This document shows, piece by piece, positions 47,089 through 56,094 of a DNA stretch of 64,000 nt. The notes beneath the pieces are model-generated. The model ran no database searches. It worked only from the letters and a program-made list of their open reading frames with translations, and was not told where the DNA came from. The DNA comes from Chromohalobacter sp. 11-W (GTDB lineage: Bacteria; Pseudomonadota; Gammaproteobacteria; Pseudomonadales; Halomonadaceae). The DNA lies in contig NZ_JARANZ010000006.1 in the NCBI RefSeq assembly GCF_029889905.1, positions 210,741 to 274,740 on the forward strand, written 5' to 3'. The position numbers were made by a program, and so were the translations under genes. Numbering within the stretch: position 1 is the stretch's first letter; each line of letters opens with the position of its first letter.

Positions 47089-47820
47089 CTAGCCGAGCGA
47101 TGAAATGTTCAATTGGTCATCGCGCAGTTGAACCTGTACAGGCTGGTTCAGCAAGCGCGGGTCGATATCTTCCAACCGTTTGTAATTGCCGGCCAGCGAC
47201 AACAACTCGGCATGCAATTCTTTACAGAAGATGCCCGCCTGGCGATCCCCGTGAATGCCGCCCAACGCACGGCCGCGCAGCGGGCCATAAACGTGCACGC
47301 TGCCCGCCGCCAGAACCTCGGCACCCGGGTTGACCGCGCCGACTACGACCAGATCGCCCTCGGGCGCGGTGACCTGCTGGCCCGAGCGCACTGTACCACG
47401 GTAGATACGCCCCACGGCCGGTGCGGATGACGCCTCGACCTCGGGTTGCGGCTCGGCAGTGGCGAGCGGCGCCTCCTCCACGGCACGCGGACGCGCTTCT
47501 TGCGGTGGGAACCATCCCAGCCCCAGCGCCCAAGCGGATTGCTTCACGGGGTCGGTGCCGCCACGCACGGCCACCGGCAGCAGCTTGTGGGCGCGGCACA
47601 CGGCACAAATACGCTCCAGCGCCAAGTGAGGTTCATCGAGCTGCTCGACGCTGAGCACTACCGGCGTATGTTGAAAAAACGCCGGCGACTGGCTCACCTT
47701 ACCGGCCAACTGAGCTCGTATCTGCTCAGGGTCGGCGCTCGTCAGCTCCATGACCGTCATGGGCAACATGCCACCCTTGAAGGTGAACGCCGATGCTACC
47801 CGATCCATGTTGAGGCTCAT
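47089..47820 (-). CDS. minC: Septum site-determining protein MinC
   Basis: Inhibitor of FtsZ polymerisation carried to the poles by MinD. The 243 residues have the N-terminal FtsZ-interacting domain (about 1-110, with FTFKGGMLPMTVMELTSADPE and FQHTPVVLSVEQ), a Pro/Glu/Ala-rich linker and the C-terminal beta-helix that binds MinD (RSGQQVTAPEGDLVVVGAVNPGAEVLAAGSVHVYGPLRGRALGG). First gene of minCDE and divergent from the DUF349 gene. Confidence 0.96.
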   Translation of the reverse strand: MSLNMDRVASAFTFKGGMLPMTVMELTSADPEQIRAQLAGKVSQSPAFFQHTPVVLSVEQLDEPHLALERICAVCRAHKLLPVAVRGGTDPVKQSAWALGLGWFPPQEARPRAVEEAPLATAEPQPEVEASSAPAVGRIYRGTVRSGQQVTAPEGDLVVVGAVNPGAEVLAAGSVHVYGPLRGRALGGIHGDRQAGIFCKELHAELLSLAGNYKRLEDIDPRLLNQPVQVQLRDDQLNISSLG

Positions 47821-48121
47821 GGCCGCACTCCACAGCTGATGACTGATGTATAAAGGTAAAGCTAAGCGAGGGTCGTGATGGCTGCAACTGATGATAAGAC
47901 CAGCGTCCCGACTTTGTCAGGTGTCTCCGCGAACCGACGCCCTTGCCATCGTCGCCTTTTCCCGGTGCCGGCTCGCATGCTTTGATACGCTATGGCGCAC
48001 ACAACACTCAATCATGTGACGCTTTTTGCTAATATCGTGGCCGACGTGAGACGACAGGAACGCTGTCTCAGCGTTATCGCCACGCATTTAATACGCCAAG
48101 AACAGGGATGCATGCTCGGTC
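47821..48121. promoter_or_regulatory. 301-bp divergent spacer between minC and the DUF349 gene
   Basis: No coding frame or RNA gene is visible. It contains a 7-bp hairpin AACGCTG-TCT-CAGCGTT (48059-48075) about 45 bp before the DUF349 start and should hold promoters for both sides. AT-richer patches occur at 47845-47870 and 48020-48040. Confidence 0.5.
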
Positions 48122-50884
48122 ATGTCTGGATTCTTCCGCCGTTTTTTTGCACCACGCTGGCAACATCGCGACCCTCGCGTCCGTCATGCTGCCATTGCGC
48201 AACTCGATATTCACAAATCGGCCGACCGCCACGCCCTCGAGCGCCTAACGCACGATGCGGATGCCAGCGTAAGGCGCGAAGCCCTCGCCCAGTTCGAGGA
48301 TCCCTCGACGCTGCTCGAATGGCTCGGTACGCATGACAGCCCCGAGTTGCGAGCCCGTCTCATGCAATTGTTGTCCGGCAGCGTGCCTGGGGCACCACCC
48401 TTGAAGCAACGCCTCGATTTGCTCGATACACTGGACGATCGCGACCTGCTCGTGCAACTCGTCGAGACGGGGGACAATCAGGCGCTACGCCTGGCCGCGC
48501 TGGCCAAGCTCGATGACGAGGCAACGCTGATCCAGCAGGCACGCGACAATGGCATTGCCGTGGTCCGCCACGCCGCCGCTGAGCGCGTCTCGAGCACCGA
48601 AGGCCTGCAACGCTTGGCGCGTGAGGCGAGGCGCGACAAAATCGTCACGCGCAAGGCCCGCGAGCGCCTGCAACGCCAGCGCGCCGATGCCGCCGAAACC
48701 CAAGCCCAACAGGCCACTCGACAACGCCTTCTAGAAGCCCTCGAGGCGCATGCCCTGCATGCCTGGGAACCACTCTATGGTGCGCGTTATCGCCATCTTG
48801 TCCGCGAGTGGGAAGCGCTGACCGACACTCCCAGCGACGACCAGGAGCGGCGTTTTCAGGAAGCCAGCCAGCGCTGCCACAAGACGCTCTCCGATCATGA
48901 TACCGAAGGGCACGCCCAGCATCAGGCGATACAACGCCAGGACGAGGCGGCACGCACCCGCGAGGCACTCGTCGAAGCGCTCGAGGATGCCGTCGCGAGC
49001 CTCAAACAGGCCTCACAACTGACCCATCAGGACATCGACAGCCTGCGCGCCCAACAGCGCCTGCATGGCGAACGCTGGCTGGCCCTTTCCGATCACTACC
49101 CGCCGGAAGAGGACATCCAGACACGCTATGCCGAGGCGCAAGCCGCTTGCCAGCACATCGGCGATGCTTGGGATCGTGCCTCGACGCAGGCTCAGGCACT
49201 CGAAACCGCCTTGCGCGATGACCATGCCGCCATCGACGACTGTCTGGCGAGGATCGATTGGCCGCACGACTTGCCACCCACGCCGCTGATTCACGAAGCC
49301 CGACAACTGCGTAACGCCGAGGCGGCCAATGCAAGCACGCCCGTCGACCTCTCGGCGCTGCGTACGGACCTCGACAAACTCGAAAGCCAGCTCGATCGTG
49401 GCACTCTCAAGACCGCCAGCCGTCTACATCGGCAGCTGCGCCAGCGTATCGATGCCTTGCCCCGCGCCTCGCGCGGCGACTTGGAATCCCACCTCAAGCG
49501 TCTCGGTGCTCGGCTGGCCGAGTTACGCGATTGGCGGGGCTTCGTCGCCGGTCCCAAACGCACGCAACTCATCGAAAGCATCGAAGCCTTGGCCGAGGAC
49601 AACGAGTCCCCTGATGCCGAGCGTGACCGTCGTCATCGCCAATTGGTCAAGGAATGGGCAGCGTTGGGCGATGCCGCCGCCACGGCCGAGCTCTCGCAGC
49701 GTTTTCGCAACGCGTCGCAGCGCATCCACGCGGCCCTCAACGACTGGTACCAGCAGCGCGATGCCGCACGCACCCGTAACCTCGAGGCACGCGAGGCACT
49801 GTGCGAACAACTTGAGGAACTCATCACGCATCCGGACGCCCAGGCCGACCCGGACGTGCTGCGTCAAATTCGTGATCGCGCCCGTGAGCAATGGCAGCAA
49901 TTCTCGCCCGTCCCGCGCGAGCACGCCAAACCGCTCGGCCAACGCTTCGGCCACATTCGCCATGAATTGCAGACGCTAATCGACCGTCGGGCCAATGAAA
50001 TCGGCGAGGCCAAGCGCGGCCTGATCGCCGAGGCCGAAAGCCTGATGGAAGCCGACATGCCCTCCTCGCAACGCACTGAAGCCGCCAAGGCGCTCCAGTC
50101 CCGCTGGCGAGAACTGGGGCGTGCCGCCAAGGGCGAAGAACAGATGCTCTGGCGCCATTTCCGCGGGCTTTGCGATCGCATCTTCGCCGCCCGCGAAGCC
50201 GAGCGGGAAAATCGTGCCCAAAAAGCCCAGGCTCGCCTGGACAGCATGCAAGCCCTGATCGACCGTTTCGATGCCTGGCAACCCCAACGCGCCGACGACA
50301 GCGAGACGCTGGAGCGTGCCGTGCGTGACGCCGAGGCTCTGGAACCCTTGCCCGGCGGCCGTCGTAGCGAAGGCATGCGCCGTCGTTGGCAAGGGATCGT
50401 CCGTGCCCGTCGCGAGCGCCTCGCGCAACTGATCCTCGCCGAGCAAGCCGAGCGCTGGACGCGCCTGCGCCCCTTGCTCGATGCCCACGTCAACGCAGAT
50501 GACGCATCCTTGAGAGACGGCCAAACGGCGGATGTCGCGCTGCCCGAGGGCATGCCTCAAGACCTACAGGATGCCCATGCGGCACGTAACGCCGCTCGCC
50601 GAGAGGGCGACAGTGAAACGGCGCATCACGAGTTGAGTCGACTGGTGGTTCAAGTGGCGCTGCTCGCCGACGAGCCAGTAGCCGCACAAGAAGAGCCGCT
50701 GCGCCTGGAGGTGCAGGTCGCACGGCTCAACAATGGCCTGGGCCAGGCACCGCAACCCGACCAGGAACTGGCCGATGTCTTGCGCCAATTGCTGGAAACC
50801 GGGCCCGTCGCGTCCGATGTCTGGGCTTCCCGCGTCACGCGCTTCGATGCCCTGTTCGACGTTATAGCCCAACGCGCGGCCTGA
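48122..50884 (+). CDS. Large DUF349-repeat coiled-coil protein
   Basis: The 920-residue protein is soluble and mostly helical. The first 200 residues look like HEAT-type repeats (WQHRDPRVRHAAIAQLDIHK, LTHDADASVRREALAQFED). The remainder is Arg/Glu/Gln-rich coiled coil with repeated DUF349 units recognisable by WxxL/LVKEWAALGDAAATAELSQRF, LQSRWRELGRAAKGEEQMLW and the QLEELITHPDA type segments. Proteins of this family and size are conserved in Pseudomonas and relatives; function is unknown. No signal peptide or membrane segment. The ATG at 48122 has only a weak ribosome site. Divergent from minCDE. Confidence 0.85.
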   Translation: MSGFFRRFFAPRWQHRDPRVRHAAIAQLDIHKSADRHALERLTHDADASVRREALAQFEDPSTLLEWLGTHDSPELRARLMQLLSGSVPGAPPLKQRLDLLDTLDDRDLLVQLVETGDNQALRLAALAKLDDEATLIQQARDNGIAVVRHAAAERVSSTEGLQRLAREARRDKIVTRKARERLQRQRADAAETQAQQATRQRLLEALEAHALHAWEPLYGARYRHLVREWEALTDTPSDDQERRFQEASQRCHKTLSDHDTEGHAQHQAIQRQDEAARTREALVEALEDAVASLKQASQLTHQDIDSLRAQQRLHGERWLALSDHYPPEEDIQTRYAEAQAACQHIGDAWDRASTQAQALETALRDDHAAIDDCLARIDWPHDLPPTPLIHEARQLRNAEAANASTPVDLSALRTDLDKLESQLDRGTLKTASRLHRQLRQRIDALPRASRGDLESHLKRLGARLAELRDWRGFVAGPKRTQLIESIEALAEDNESPDAERDRRHRQLVKEWAALGDAAATAELSQRFRNASQRIHAALNDWYQQRDAARTRNLEAREALCEQLEELITHPDAQADPDVLRQIRDRAREQWQQFSPVPREHAKPLGQRFGHIRHELQTLIDRRANEIGEAKRGLIAEAESLMEADMPSSQRTEAAKALQSRWRELGRAAKGEEQMLWRHFRGLCDRIFAAREAERENRAQKAQARLDSMQALIDRFDAWQPQRADDSETLERAVRDAEALEPLPGGRRSEGMRRRWQGIVRARRERLAQLILAEQAERWTRLRPLLDAHVNADDASLRDGQTADVALPEGMPQDLQDAHAARNAARREGDSETAHHELSRLVVQVALLADEPVAAQEEPLRLEVQVARLNNGLGQAPQPDQELADVLRQLLETGPVASDVWASRVTRFDALFDVIAQRAA

Positions 50885-50901
50885 GGAGACTCACGATGAC
50901 C

Positions 50902-50927
50902 GCCCCGCCGAGATTTTCTGGCGGGGC
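50902..50927. terminator. 8-bp hairpin between the DUF349 gene and phaB
   Basis: GCCCCGCC (50902-50909) and GGCGGGGC (50920-50927) close a T-rich 10-nt loop between the convergent genes. Confidence 0.65.
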
Positions 50928-50942
50928 ACCCCCATCGCCGAT

Positions 50943-51698
50943 TCAGCCCATGAACTGCCCGCCGTTGATATCCAGGTTAGCACCGGTGATGAAGCCCGAT
51001 TCGCGGTCGGCCAAGAACACCACCGCTCGCGCCACCTCTTCCGGCTCGCCAAAACGTTTGACCGGGATGCCCTCGCGGATCGATTCTCGAATTTTCTCGG
51101 GAATCAGCATGATCATGTCGGTGGCGATATAGCCTGGCGAGACGGTATTGACGGTAATACCCTTGGTCGCGGTTTCTTGCGCCAATGACATGGTCAGGCC
51201 ATGCATCCCCGCCTTGGCCGCCGCATAGTTGGCCTGACCGAACTGCCCTTTACGTCCGTTGATCGAAGCGATGTTGACGATGCGTCCGTAGCCAGCCTCG
51301 AGCATATCCTCGACCACACAACGGCAGGTGTTGAACACACTGTTGAGGTTGCAATCGATGACCTCACGCCATTGCTGGGGTGACATCTTCTTGAGCGTGC
51401 TGTCACGTGTAATACCAGCACAGTTGACCAGCAGTTCAACCGGACCGTATTCGCGGCGAATGTCATCTACACCAGCGTGACAGGCATCGAAGTCAGTAAG
51501 ATTGATGCCTGCCAGCGCCACATTGTCGATGCCCTCGGCGCGACGATCCGCTAGCCAGGCCTGAGCTTTCTCGCGGTTGTGGTAACTCGCCACGACGAAA
51601 TAGCCTGCCTTGGCGAGCGCCAGACAGATGGCGGTTCCTATGCCCCCGGTACCGCCGGTGACCCAAGCGACGGGTGCTGTTTGCGTCGTCATGTCCAT
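50943..51698 (-). CDS. phaB: Acetoacetyl-CoA reductase (SDR family)
   Basis: NADPH-dependent reduction of acetoacetyl-CoA to (R)-3-hydroxybutyryl-CoA for polyhydroxyalkanoate synthesis. The 251 residues carry the SDR motifs: cofactor loop VTGGTGGIGTAICLALAKAG (TGxxxGIG), NCAGITRD, catalytic Ser in NIASINGRKGQFGQANYAAAKAG with YxxxK, and SPGYIATDMI. The end (DRESGFITGANLDINGGQFMG) matches PhaB. Two ATG codons (51698, 51692) are possible. No phaA or phaC lies nearby. If not PhaB, it would be another 3-oxoacyl reductase of the FabG group. Confidence 0.88.
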   Translation of the reverse strand: MDMTTQTAPVAWVTGGTGGIGTAICLALAKAGYFVVASYHNREKAQAWLADRRAEGIDNVALAGINLTDFDACHAGVDDIRREYGPVELLVNCAGITRDSTLKKMSPQQWREVIDCNLNSVFNTCRCVVEDMLEAGYGRIVNIASINGRKGQFGQANYAAAKAGMHGLTMSLAQETATKGITVNTVSPGYIATDMIMLIPEKIRESIREGIPVKRFGEPEEVARAVVFLADRESGFITGANLDINGGQFMG

Positions 51699-51825
51699 AC
51701 CCCCCGTGATGTCGTTATGCGGCGCTCTTCAGTGGGAAGACGCCACGTTGACTCGCTTCCTTGGCTTCCAGCCTTTCTTCAGTATGATCGAGTTTGGGCA
51801 CGCTGCACGTCTGATGGATCAGTTC

Positions 51826-51853
51826 TTGACTCAGGCCGTAAAAAATGTAGAAT
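51826..51853 (+). promoter_or_regulatory. Promoter of the initiator tRNA gene
   Basis: TTGACT (51826-51831), 16-bp spacer, TAGAAT (51848-51853), 13 bp before the tRNA. A near-consensus sigma-70 promoter. Confidence 0.75.
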
Positions 51854-51866
51854 ACGCCACAGTTGA

Positions 51867-51943
<77 letters not shown>

Positions 51944-51950
51944 AACAGAT

Positions 51951-51984
51951 AAAAAAGCGGTGTCCATACGGGCACCGCTTTTTT
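51951..51984. terminator. Terminator of the initiator tRNA gene (works both ways)
   Basis: 15-bp stem (51951-51965 with 51970-51984, one G-U pair), loop ATAC, with A6 before and T7 after the GC core. It serves the tRNA on the + strand and the DUF3750-like gene on the minus strand. Confidence 0.9.
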
Positions 51985-52013
51985 TATGTCGTCCGAACCA
52001 AGGCGTCCCCCCC

Positions 52014-52802
52014 TCATTCAGCCTCGCCAGGCCCTCGTGTATATTCAGATGACGCCATTCCCAGGCGCCCGATCCCTGGCAACTTGAGCGCTGGCCGGGT
52101 GATATCGACGCCCAACGTCAGGCCCAGCAGCTGCCACTCGATGCCCTCGTCATAGGCCACGGTCAGTCCCAGCAACCCGCCCAGAGATACCTGGTAGCCA
52201 GTCCCGCTGGGCGCCTCGGCCACGATAGTGTCCAGCAGGTAATCCTTGCCCACGGCGGTCGGCGGAAAATCGACACGCAACCCCGGCACCCGGCGTACCA
52301 CCCAGGCCACGAAGGTGTTGCTATTGGGGCCCGGCCACACGCGATAGCGGTCGGTCACTGGATACGCTGCCACGGCCTCGCGAATCTCGGGAATCGCGCG
52401 CTTGGCCGACTTGCCGCGTAGCTCGGTCAGTAAGGTCGGTGCGCTTCCATACCACGCCCGGTCGGGCACGTCGGGACGCGAGGAAACCGTGGGCCGCCGC
52501 CAGCCGAGAACCTGATGGACTTGGTAATGCGTCGCGCCGGCCGGCTTGGTGGCGATCCAGGTATGCACGCCGAACGCCCCACGCCAATCGAAGGCACGCG
52601 CCGCGTATACTTGCACCAAGGCCTCGGGATGCGTGCTAGGCGCCGGCGCCAGGCCCACCGAAGAGCGATCCGCCTGGGACCAGACGCCGCCTAGCGCAAC
52701 ACGCTGACTTGCCAGCATGTAGGCCGGGCCAGCCAGTAACAGGGCCAGCACGATGGCCAGACTCACCGTCAGCCATAGGATTTTCTTGATCGCTCGGTGC
52801 AT
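52014..52802 (-). CDS. DUF3750-like membrane-anchored protein
   Basis: The ATG at 52802 (MHRAIKKILWLTVSLAIVLA) gives 262 residues. It has one N-terminal membrane segment (about residues 8-30) or uncleaved signal, then a periplasmic domain with VQVYAARAFDWRGAFGVHTWIATKPAG, YQVHQVLGWR, the conserved YRVWPGPNSNTFVAWV and LLGLTVAYDEGIEWQLLGLTLGVDI. The GPNSNTF stretch with Cys-free His/Asn residues recalls DUF3750 proteins, whose function is unknown; that match is from memory. Monocistronic, convergent with the tRNA and divergent from the cnoX-like gene. Confidence 0.78.
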   Translation of the reverse strand: MHRAIKKILWLTVSLAIVLALLLAGPAYMLASQRVALGGVWSQADRSSVGLAPAPSTHPEALVQVYAARAFDWRGAFGVHTWIATKPAGATHYQVHQVLGWRRPTVSSRPDVPDRAWYGSAPTLLTELRGKSAKRAIPEIREAVAAYPVTDRYRVWPGPNSNTFVAWVVRRVPGLRVDFPPTAVGKDYLLDTIVAEAPSGTGYQVSLGGLLGLTVAYDEGIEWQLLGLTLGVDITRPALKLPGIGRLGMASSEYTRGPGEAE

Positions 52803-52957
52803 GCGGATGTCTCCAGAGATCGTGATGCACTCATTACATACCATCACGCGCCAGCGCCGGGGGCTTGAATCCGCGCTTCGTGACCCGCATAACGAGAAGC
52901 AGTTCAACAGCGTCTTTACGCTTTACGTTCACACGATACTATCGAAAGGCCATTGCC

Positions 52958-53902
52958 ATGCCGATCATCGACCCGCGTACCGGCGAACCTCTTACGTCTC
53001 CTCAAAACGGGGACACAGGCGCCTCGCAAACCAATGCCGGCACTCAGGATGCTTCTCAGTACATCGTCGATGTCGACATATCCAACTTCCAGCAAGTCGT
53101 GCTCGAAGGCTCGATGCAGGGGCCCGTGTTGCTCGACAGCTGGGCGTCCTGGTGCGAGCCATGCAAGAACCTCATGCCGGTGCTCGAGAAGCTGGCACAC
53201 GAATACGGTGGTGCCTTCACCCTGGCCAAGCTGAACATCGAGGACAATCAGGAAATCGCCACGCAACTCGGCATCCGCTCGGTACCCGACGTCAAGCTAA
53301 TCGTGCAGGGGCAGCTCTACGATCAGTTCCAGGGTGCGTTGCCCGAGTCGCAGATCCGCGAATGGCTGTCGCAGTATCTCAAGGCGCCCGAGGCGGCCGA
53401 GGCCACCCCCGAAGAGAAAGCCCAGCAGGCCCTCGAAGCGGGCGATCCCGCGACGGCACGCGGTATCTACGAAACGCTGGTCAAGGAGTGGCCCGAGCAC
53501 TACGACTATCAGATCGAGCTCGCGGGCGCACTCGTCGCAGAAGGCAATGCGGCAGATGCCCGGGCGCTGCTCGACAACCTGCCACCGGAACATCGCGATA
53601 CGCCCAAGGCACGCGGCGTCCGCGCACGCCTAGACTTTGACGAGGAAGCCCCGAGTGCCGAGGAAGTGGCCGAGTTGGGCGAGCGCGACGATAGCGAGGC
53701 GCAATTCAAGCGCGCCCTGCGCCAGGTCGCCGATGGCCAATACGAGGCCGGGCTAGATGGCTTGATGGCGCTGATGAAAACCGATCGCGCCTACGGTGAC
53801 GACGTAGCCCGCAAGACCTTGCTGCGCGTCTTCGATGCCCTCGGCGCCGACCATCCCCTGACGGTTGCCTACCGCCGCAAGATGTTCGCGCTGCTCTACT
53901 AA
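52958..53902 (+). CDS. Chaperedoxin CnoX-like (thioredoxin + TPR) protein
   Basis: YbbN/CnoX proteins protect substrates of GroEL during hypochlorite stress. The ATG at 52958 gives 314 residues. A thioredoxin domain (about 35-140) has active site WCEPC (Cys66, Cys69) in LLDSWASWCEPCKNLMPVLE and cis-Pro in IRSVPDVKLIV. Residues about 145-310 form TPR-like helices (AGDPATARGIYETLVKEWPEH, VADGQYEAGLDGLMALMKTD) and end RKMFALLY, the family C-terminus. Unlike E. coli CnoX (SxxC), it keeps a complete CxxC, so it may have redox activity as in some other species. A weak GC hairpin follows. Confidence 0.88.
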   Translation: MPIIDPRTGEPLTSPQNGDTGASQTNAGTQDASQYIVDVDISNFQQVVLEGSMQGPVLLDSWASWCEPCKNLMPVLEKLAHEYGGAFTLAKLNIEDNQEIATQLGIRSVPDVKLIVQGQLYDQFQGALPESQIREWLSQYLKAPEAAEATPEEKAQQALEAGDPATARGIYETLVKEWPEHYDYQIELAGALVAEGNAADARALLDNLPPEHRDTPKARGVRARLDFDEEAPSAEEVAELGERDDSEAQFKRALRQVADGQYEAGLDGLMALMKTDRAYGDDVARKTLLRVFDALGADHPLTVAYRRKMFALLY

Positions 53903-53968
53903 GCCCTGCCACAGGGGGGGGTGCCGCACGTCAGGCTCCCCCTGCGCCTCGCGCCACCCTTTACATGG

Positions 53969-55126
53969 CTATTCGGTAGCACAAAGCCGTGCATCGAGTC
54001 GTTCCAGCGCCTCTTCGAGCAGATGGGTGGGCGTGCCGAAATTAAGCCGCACGAAGCCCGGGCACCCGAAATCGGCGCCATCGGATAAGGCGACGCGCGT
54101 CGAGTCCAACAAGGTTTGCTGCGGCGAGGCGCCAAGCCCTGCCTCGCGCATGTCGAGCCAAGCCAAATAGGTCGCCTCGGGCGATGCCATCGTGACGCCA
54201 GGCCACCGGGTTACATGATCGCGCAATCTCTGCAGATTGGTGTTAAGCGTGGCCAGCAACTCACGGCGCCAAGCTTCGCCGTGCGCATACGCCGCCTGAG
54301 AGGCGGTCAACCCCAGGACATTGACCTCGGGAAGCAACCCCGCTGCCGCCTCACGAAAACGCCGCCGCAGCTCGGGGTCGGGAATCACCGCGCAGGCGCT
54401 CGACAGCCCAGCAATATTGAAGGTCTTGGAAGGCGCCCAGAGGGTAATCGTGCGTTGGGCCAGGGCCGGCGATAAAGACGCCAACGGACGATGCCCGCGC
54501 GTCGCGTCGAGTATCAGATCGCAATGCAACTCGTCGGAGACGATCAACAGGTCGTGGCGCTCGGCGAGCTCGCCTAGGGCGTGTAGTTCGTGCTCGCCCC
54601 AGACGCGTCCCGTGGGATTGTGTGGATGGCACCACAGCAGCAGGCGTGTCTGCGGCGTGATCGATGCTTCCAGCGCCTTGAGATCGAGACGCCAAGGCGC
54701 GCCCGGCGCCTCGGGCTCGGCCAGCATCACGCGCTCGGCGATGCGACCGCTGCGTTCGGCCACACGTAGAAAAGGCGGATAGATCGGCGTCGCGGTCAGC
54801 ACCGCCTGGCCAGGACTGCAGAAGGTCTGGGCGGCCAGATGTAGCGCCGGCACCACGCCGGGGATCCATACCTGCCAGTCAGGCTCGATCGACCAGCCGT
54901 AATGATCGGCGCTCCACGCGCAGAGCGTCTCGCGAAGCGTATCGGTCAATCTGCCATAACCGAAGACACCATGGGACACGCGCTCCTCGAGCGCCGAGAC
55001 GACCGCCGGGGGCGACACGAAATCCATGTCCGCGACCCATAGCGGCAGGACATCGTCAGCATAACGCTGCCATTTCTGTGAAGGATACTGTCGCCGATCC
55101 AACGGCGTGGCAAAATCGTATGGCAT
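53969..55126 (-). CDS. PatB/MalY-type PLP aminotransferase, putative C-S lyase
   Basis: Fold-type I PLP enzyme of the cystathionine beta-lyase PatB/MalY group, which cleaves cystathionine or cysteine conjugates. The ATG at 55126 (MPYDFATPLDRRQYPSQKW) gives 385 residues. Markers: WVADMDFVSPPAVVSALEERV and GVFGYGRLTDTLRETLCAW, the WCHPHNPTGRVWGEHELHAL substrate loop, SDELHCDLIL with Asp for the pyridine N, and the PLP lysine in LWAPSKTFNIAGLSSACAVI. LNFGTPTHLLEEALERL closes it. Only 37 bp separate it from the divergent next gene, which must share its promoter space. Confidence 0.9.
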   Translation of the reverse strand: MPYDFATPLDRRQYPSQKWQRYADDVLPLWVADMDFVSPPAVVSALEERVSHGVFGYGRLTDTLRETLCAWSADHYGWSIEPDWQVWIPGVVPALHLAAQTFCSPGQAVLTATPIYPPFLRVAERSGRIAERVMLAEPEAPGAPWRLDLKALEASITPQTRLLLWCHPHNPTGRVWGEHELHALGELAERHDLLIVSDELHCDLILDATRGHRPLASLSPALAQRTITLWAPSKTFNIAGLSSACAVIPDPELRRRFREAAAGLLPEVNVLGLTASQAAYAHGEAWRRELLATLNTNLQRLRDHVTRWPGVTMASPEATYLAWLDMREAGLGASPQQTLLDSTRVALSDGADFGCPGFVRLNFGTPTHLLEEALERLDARLCATE

Positions 55127-55163
55127 GCTAAGACTCATCGACTCGAACGGAAGACTCTCGAAC

Positions 55164-55589
55164 ATGCCTGAAACCTCGTTCTATGCCAAGGCCATGCGAG
55201 GCACACCACGTCTGGTGAGACGCTGGCTGATGCTGGGTCAGGCCGCTCCCGATCGCCTGGCGATGATTCTCGCCGACACCTCGCGCCTGGCCGGGCTCGG
55301 CGAACCGCAAGCCGAACCCGATGGGCGCTGTCTGCGTGAATGGAGCAGCGACTGCCAACCGCCTCTGTGGGCGGCACGTACCGCCGTCTTTCTGCTGAAC
55401 CAGATGCCGGCACGCCCGACGCCCGACGACGACGAGGAAGCCTGTGCCTGGGCCTACTGCTGGCTGCGCAACCGCGATTTTCCGTCCCTGGATGCCGCCC
55501 ACGAGGCCCTGCCGAGTCACTTACGCGAACCGCTTGCCCAGGCTCTGGACGCCGCCTGGGTCGACCAGGACGCCTTGCGTCTTATCTGA
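55164..55589 (+). CDS. Conserved hypothetical protein
   Basis: The ATG at 55164 gives 141 residues; longer versions would overlap the divergent aminotransferase start. I do not recognise the family. It is soluble with several Trp and Arg residues (RRWLMLGQAAPDRLAMILADTS, CLREWSSDCQPPLWAARTA, ACAWAYCWLRNRDFPSLDAAHE) and three Cys, and appears to be all helical. It may belong with the following small genes, from which a 94-bp spacer separates it. Confidence 0.6.
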   Translation: MPETSFYAKAMRGTPRLVRRWLMLGQAAPDRLAMILADTSRLAGLGEPQAEPDGRCLREWSSDCQPPLWAARTAVFLLNQMPARPTPDDDEEACAWAYCWLRNRDFPSLDAAHEALPSHLREPLAQALDAAWVDQDALRLI

Positions 55590-55683
55590 GGACGAAGAGT
55601 GGACTTGACCACATACCACCAGAAGCCGATGCTAATTAGCTTGCAAAGCACCTTTTTCGATGGCGACGCCCCGGGGAAATGAC

Positions 55684-56094
55684 ATGTTCACACGCCGCGT
55701 GGAGCCGGCTTTCTACGACACCGATGCCCTCGGGCACATCAACAACACCCGCTTGCCGGCCTGGTTCGAGCTGGCACGCAACGATCTTTTTCGTCTCTTC
55801 GTGCCCGACCTCGATCCCCGTAAGTGGCCGTTGATCATGGCCAAGCTGGATGTCGAGTTCCGCGCCGAGCTGTTTTATGGACAGGATGTCGAGATTCGCA
55901 CCTGGCTTTCGCGGCTCGGCAACAGCTCCTTCACCGTCGCCCAGGAAGCCTGGCAGGCAGGCCGTCTGGGCGCCCGAGGCCATGTGGTGCTGGTGCATTA
56001 CGATCACAGCGAAGGCTCGGCGGTGGCACTGACCGGTGCTCTTCGCGAGGCGCTGGCCGCCCATCTCGTCGACGAGGAGGCCGCTCCCGCATGA
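55684..56094 (+). CDS. 4-hydroxybenzoyl-CoA thioesterase family (YbgC-like) acyl-CoA thioesterase
   Basis: Hotdog-fold thioesterase. The ATG at 55684 follows GGGGAAATGAC and gives 136 residues, the family size. The 4HBT signature is FYDTDALGHINNTRLPAWFELAR (about residues 11-33), with the catalytic Asp in YDTD; the LDVEFRAELFYGQDVEIRTWLSRLGNSSF strand region follows. Substrate not predictable. Its stop overlaps the start of the next gene (ATGA), so the two are co-translated. Confidence 0.88.
   Translation: MFTRRVEPAFYDTDALGHINNTRLPAWFELARNDLFRLFVPDLDPRKWPLIMAKLDVEFRAELFYGQDVEIRTWLSRLGNSSFTVAQEAWQAGRLGARGHVVLVHYDHSEGSAVALTGALREALAAHLVDEEAAPA

Noticed and set aside
50943..51698. A polyhydroxyalkanoate gene cluster around phaB
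   Set aside because: No phaA, phaC or phasin gene is within reach; the reductase stands alone.
53912..53945. Possible hairpin after the cnoX-like gene (CAGGGGG with CCCCCTG)
   Set aside because: The pairing is a low-complexity G run against a C run with a long loop and no T tract; too weak to list.
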